A stretch of 10,016 nt of DNA. Origin: Oxalobacteraceae bacterium. Its GTDB lineage: Bacteria; Pseudomonadota; Gammaproteobacteria; Burkholderiales; Burkholderiaceae_D. The notes beneath the pieces are model-generated. The model searched no databases, had not been told where the DNA came from, and saw only the letters and a program-made list of their open reading frames with translations. A program made the position numbers and the translations under genes. Of this stretch, positions 7,396-10,016 are shown in pieces; positions within the stretch are counted from its first letter, which is position 1, and each line of letters begins with the position of its first letter. The stretch lies in NCBI GenBank assembly GCA_027485535.1, contig JAIXQV010000081.1, forward strand, positions 1-10,016, given 5' to 3'.

Positions 7396-8301
7396 ATGCC
7401 CAAAGAGATGATTATTCTCGCGCTGATGGACGGCTTATCGCAGGCCGCTGTGCTGTTTCTGGTGGCTTTGGGCATGACGCTGGTATTCGGTGTGATGAAC
7501 ATCGTCAACATGGCTCATGGCAGCTTTTATGCGCTTGGTGGCTACATGGCGGCGAGTTTGGGTTTGTGGGCCAGCGCACACGGTGCTTCGCCCGCTTGGT
7601 CGCTGCTGATTTTGCCGCTGGCCGCGATCATCATCGGCTGCATATTCGGCGCCTTGATGGAAACCACGCTGATGCAGCGGATCTATCAAAAAGATCCCAT
7701 TCTGCAGCTACTGATTACCTTCTCCGCATTCATGATTTTCGAAGACCTGCAGCGCTTGGTCTGGGGAACGCAGCCGTATTTCGTGTCAGAGATCGTGAAT
7801 TACCTCGGTACGATCGATGTGCTAGGTATTACCTACACACGTTATCAGTTGCTGCTGCTGCCCGGTATCGCACTCACTGTATTTATTGCGCTGCGCAGTT
7901 TTCTGAAGTTTTCGAGCATGGGTCGGCAAATTGTGGCGGTGTCGCATCATCGTGAAATGTCGACCGCGCTTGGCATCAATGTGCGGCGTATCTCACTGCT
8001 GACCTTTGTAGTCAGCGCAGTGCTTGGCGCACTAGCCGGTGCCTTGGCATCACCGACCGTGTCTTGGGTGCCCGGTATCGGTGGCGAGATGATCGTGCTG
8101 TCGTTTGCGGTGGTGGCGACTGCCGGTTTAGGTCAGATCGAAGGCGCGTTGGTAGCGGCGCTACTGATCGGATTAGCGCGCTCGTTCACGGTGTATCTGT
8201 TGCCGGAGATCGAGGTGCTGGTGCCGTTCCTGATCATGGTGCTGGTGCTGCTGTTTCGTCCGCAGGGATTGTTCTCGGTAGCACAGGCGAGGCGGGTCTG
8301 A
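7396..8301 (+). CDS. livH: Branched-chain amino acid-type ABC transporter permease LivH
   Basis: This 301-residue inner-membrane permease is one half of the translocation pore, pairing with LivM. The N-terminal segment LVALGMTLVFGVMNIVNMAHGSFYALGGYMA (about residues 22-52) is the LivH hallmark. ALGINVRRISLLTFVVSAVLGALAGALASP (from about residue 192) is the conserved cytoplasmic loop plus helix near the ATPase contact. The C-terminus has the usual LLFRPQGLF. The length is normal for the family. ATG 7396 follows a 124-bp gap and has no strong ribosome site. ATG 7408, preceded by AAAGAG, is a less likely alternative. The stop overlaps the livM start by one base, indicating coupled translation. 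Confidence 0.92.
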   Translation: MPKEMIILALMDGLSQAAVLFLVALGMTLVFGVMNIVNMAHGSFYALGGYMAASLGLWASAHGASPAWSLLILPLAAIIIGCIFGALMETTLMQRIYQKDPILQLLITFSAFMIFEDLQRLVWGTQPYFVSEIVNYLGTIDVLGITYTRYQLLLLPGIALTVFIALRSFLKFSSMGRQIVAVSHHREMSTALGINVRRISLLTFVVSAVLGALAGALASPTVSWVPGIGGEMIVLSFAVVATAGLGQIEGALVAALLIGLARSFTVYLLPEIEVLVPFLIMVLVLLFRPQGLFSVAQARRV

Positions 8302-9245
8302 TGTCACGCCCGAAACTACTCGTCATCGCGCTTGCGATCATGGCGCTGGCTTTGCCGGCAGCACTGCCATGGCTGAAGACACCACTTATTCTCGCCACTG
8401 CGTTCGGCATCGCTGCGCTTGGCATCTCGATTCTGATTGTGTCCGGGCAGATTTCATTTGGCCACGCCATGTTCATGTGCGCTGGTGGTTATGCAGTGGC
8501 CTTTGCTTCCCGGCAGTGGCCGCAGCTCGATAGTGGTTTATTGCTATTGATGGGTGCTGGTACGGGTTTATTGCTCGGTGTCGTGGTGGGATCGTTTGTC
8601 GTGCGCTATCGCGCGATTTTTTTTGGCATGCTCAATCTCGCGCTATCGATGGTGCTGTATGCCGTGCTGGGCAAGTTCTTCCATCTGACGGGTGGGACGG
8701 ATGGCTTGCGGCTAGAGCGTGCGCCATTTTTCGGCATGGCACTCGATCGTGACAACTTCGAGAGTTTGCTACTGCTCTGTAGCGTCGTTCTCGCGCTAGT
8801 CACTGGCTGGCTGGTCAGTCGCTATCAGCGCTCGGTGGCGGGGCAGGCACTGGCTGCGATCAAGACGAATGAAACACGACTGGAATATGTCGGGATTTCT
8901 GCTTATAAAACGCTCTGGATTGGTTATATTTTTTCTGCCAGCTTGTGTGGCTTGTCCGGCGCGATATTCGCGATTGCCCAAGGTCTGGTCACGCCAGAGA
9001 TGGGCTATTGGGTGCGCTCTGGTGAGATTATTTTCGTCGCTATTCTCGGCGGCATCGGGCATCCGGTCGGCGCATTTATTGGGGCGGGTATTTTTGAGTT
9101 CGTGAAGCTATTCGCGGCTGCGTATCTGACCGGTGCCTGGCAGTTGGTACTGGGTTGCGTATTAATTGCTATTGTGTTTCTGGCGCCGCGGGGTGTCTCG
9201 GCGTTACTGGATGCTTCGTCTTCCAAGCAGCGAGGGCGGCCATGA
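8301..9245 (+). CDS. livM: Branched-chain amino acid-type ABC transporter permease LivM
   Basis: This 314-residue inner-membrane permease is the partner of LivH. Family features are GISILIVSGQISFGHAMFMCAGGYAVA near residues 36-62 and the cytoplasmic loop AGQALAAIKTNETRLEYVGISAYKTLWIGYIFSASLCGLSGAIFA, followed by GEIIFVAILGGIGHPVGAFIGA. The C-terminus has the usual FLAPRGV. The frame is open further upstream inside livH, but that extension is arginine-rich and non-homologous. ATG 8301 is the natural start, overlapping the livH stop by one base, with GAGG (8289-8292) eight bases upstream. The stop overlaps the livG start in an ATGA arrangement. Confidence 0.92.
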   Translation: MSRPKLLVIALAIMALALPAALPWLKTPLILATAFGIAALGISILIVSGQISFGHAMFMCAGGYAVAFASRQWPQLDSGLLLLMGAGTGLLLGVVVGSFVVRYRAIFFGMLNLALSMVLYAVLGKFFHLTGGTDGLRLERAPFFGMALDRDNFESLLLLCSVVLALVTGWLVSRYQRSVAGQALAAIKTNETRLEYVGISAYKTLWIGYIFSASLCGLSGAIFAIAQGLVTPEMGYWVRSGEIIFVAILGGIGHPVGAFIGAGIFEFVKLFAAAYLTGAWQLVLGCVLIAIVFLAPRGVSALLDASSSKQRGRP

Positions 9246-9985
9246 ACGCGCCACTCTTGCAGACCAAAGACTTGCAACTCGCGTTTGGCGCGGTGGTCGT
9301 TGCAGACCATATCGATTTCACTTTACATGCCGGTGAGCGACTAGCCGTTATTGGTCAAAACGGTGCGGGCAAGACCACCTTCATTAACATCTGCACCGGC
9401 CTGATACGCCCGCAAGCAGGCGAGGTTTTTTTCGAAGGGCGCCCGGTAACCGGTATGGCGCCGCGCGAGATTGCGCGACGCGGCATGGTACGTTCGTTTC
9501 AGCTGCCTCAGCTATTCAATGAACACACGGTGCGTGATTGCGTGCGGATTGCGGCGGCGGGTAAGCGAAATCGCTTGAGTGTCTGGACGGCGCTGCAAGA
9601 TGCTGTGGATGAAGATGCAGTCGATCATGTGCTCACGATGGTGGGGCTAATTGATCGTGCCGACGAAGTATCAAGCGCATTGCCCGAAGGCCAGCGCAAG
9701 CTGCTGGATATCGCAATGGCGTTGGTGATGCAGCCACGCTTACTGATTCTCGACGAGCCGACCTCGGGCGTTTCTAGCGAAGAAAAGCATGGCCTGATGG
9801 CGACCATCATGCGCGCGCTCGACGAACAACAGGTGAGCGCGATTTTTGTCGAGCATGATGTCGATATCGTTTCACAGTACGCGACCCGCGTCGCTGCCTG
9901 GATCGCCGGGCGCATCGCGGCCGATGGCACACCCGCTGAGGTGCTGGCGGATGCCGAGATTCGCGCTAACGTGATCGGGGAATGA
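9242..9985 (+). CDS. livG: Branched-chain amino acid-type ABC transporter ATP-binding protein LivG
   Basis: This 247-residue cytoplasmic ATPase powers the LivH/LivM pore together with LivF. Motifs are Walker A GQNGAGKTT (38-46), Q-loop Gln87 in MVRSFQLPQLF, signature LPEGQ (147-151), Walker B LLILDEP (167-173), a TSGVSSEEK D-loop region and switch His205. The signature has Pro in place of Ser. I recall LPEG-type signatures as a feature of one branch of LivG-like ATPases, so it is probably functional rather than damaged. ATG 9242 is chosen because it overlaps the livM stop as ATGA and has GAGGG (9232-9236) upstream. An upstream open extension within livM is ignored. The length matches the family. 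Confidence 0.92.
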   Translation: MNAPLLQTKDLQLAFGAVVVADHIDFTLHAGERLAVIGQNGAGKTTFINICTGLIRPQAGEVFFEGRPVTGMAPREIARRGMVRSFQLPQLFNEHTVRDCVRIAAAGKRNRLSVWTALQDAVDEDAVDHVLTMVGLIDRADEVSSALPEGQRKLLDIAMALVMQPRLLILDEPTSGVSSEEKHGLMATIMRALDEQQVSAIFVEHDVDIVSQYATRVAAWIAGRIAADGTPAEVLADAEIRANVIGE

Positions 9986-9986
9986 G

Positions 9987-10016
9987 ATGCTGAAGCTGCA
10001 GAGAGTCAGCGCGAGT
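9987..10016 (+). CDS. livF: LivF-type ATP-binding protein, N-terminus only (runs off window)
   Basis: The first ten codons read MLKLQRVSAS, matching the usual LivF opening (MLxLxxVSAxYG). ATG 9987 lies one base after the livG stop, with GGGGA (9977-9981) five bases upstream. Its position after livH-livM-livG supports the second ATPase subunit. The rest lies outside the window, so the call rests on a short sequence and on context. Confidence 0.65.
   Translation, partial: MLKLQRVSAS

Noticed and set aside
8064..8300. 79-codon N-terminal extension of the livM frame inside livH
   Set aside because: The extension is an Arg/Gly/Ala-rich out-of-frame reading of livH. The livM homology, ribosome site and stop-start overlap all place the start at 8301.
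9626..9930. Minus-strand frame opposite livG
   Set aside because: It is the antisense shadow of an ABC ATPase with intact motifs. Its Ser/Ala-rich translation has no recognisable domain.

Overview
The window looks like chromosomal DNA from a phototrophic proteobacterium. A PucC-type bacteriochlorophyll/light-harvesting assembly protein opens it. Moderately high GC and the protein style suggest a betaproteobacterium (Burkholderiales-like), but this is inference and no rRNA or marker gene is present to confirm it. All recognised genes lie on the + strand in three consecutive blocks.

Block 1 (about 1-1810), light harvesting. A 36-bp near-perfect palindrome lies at 42-77. It is followed by pucC (130-1533), a small single-pass membrane ORF (1635-1751, possibly extending upstream to 1530), and a strong intrinsic terminator (1777-1810). 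No bchG, bchP or puhA follows, so the gene is more likely the pucC of a pucBAC-type operon than lhaA or the bchG-bchP-linked homologue. The pucBA genes would then lie just left of the window.

Block 2 (about 1843-5777), ferric iron uptake. A clear Fur box (7-1-7 inverted repeat, 1845-1859) precedes fbpA/futA (periplasmic Fe3+ binding protein), fbpB (fused two-domain permease) and fbpC (ATPase). There is a 167-bp gap between fbpA and fbpB. fbpB and fbpC are separated by only 3 bp and share a reading frame.

Block 3 (about 5778-10016), a branched-chain amino acid-type (HAAT family) ABC importer. It holds a LivK-like binding protein, a stem-loop in the intergenic gap, then tightly overlapping livH, livM and livG, and the first ten codons of livF running off the right edge. 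The true ligand is not determined by the sequence. The LivG belongs to a branch with an LPEGQ signature and a TSGVSSEEK D-loop region.

Overall this is an ordinary metabolic region. No mobile element, CRISPR array, tRNA, rRNA or defence system is visible. The points most worth a second look are the unassigned small membrane protein co-transcribed with pucC and the palindrome upstream of pucC. No intergenic stretch exceeds 300 bases.
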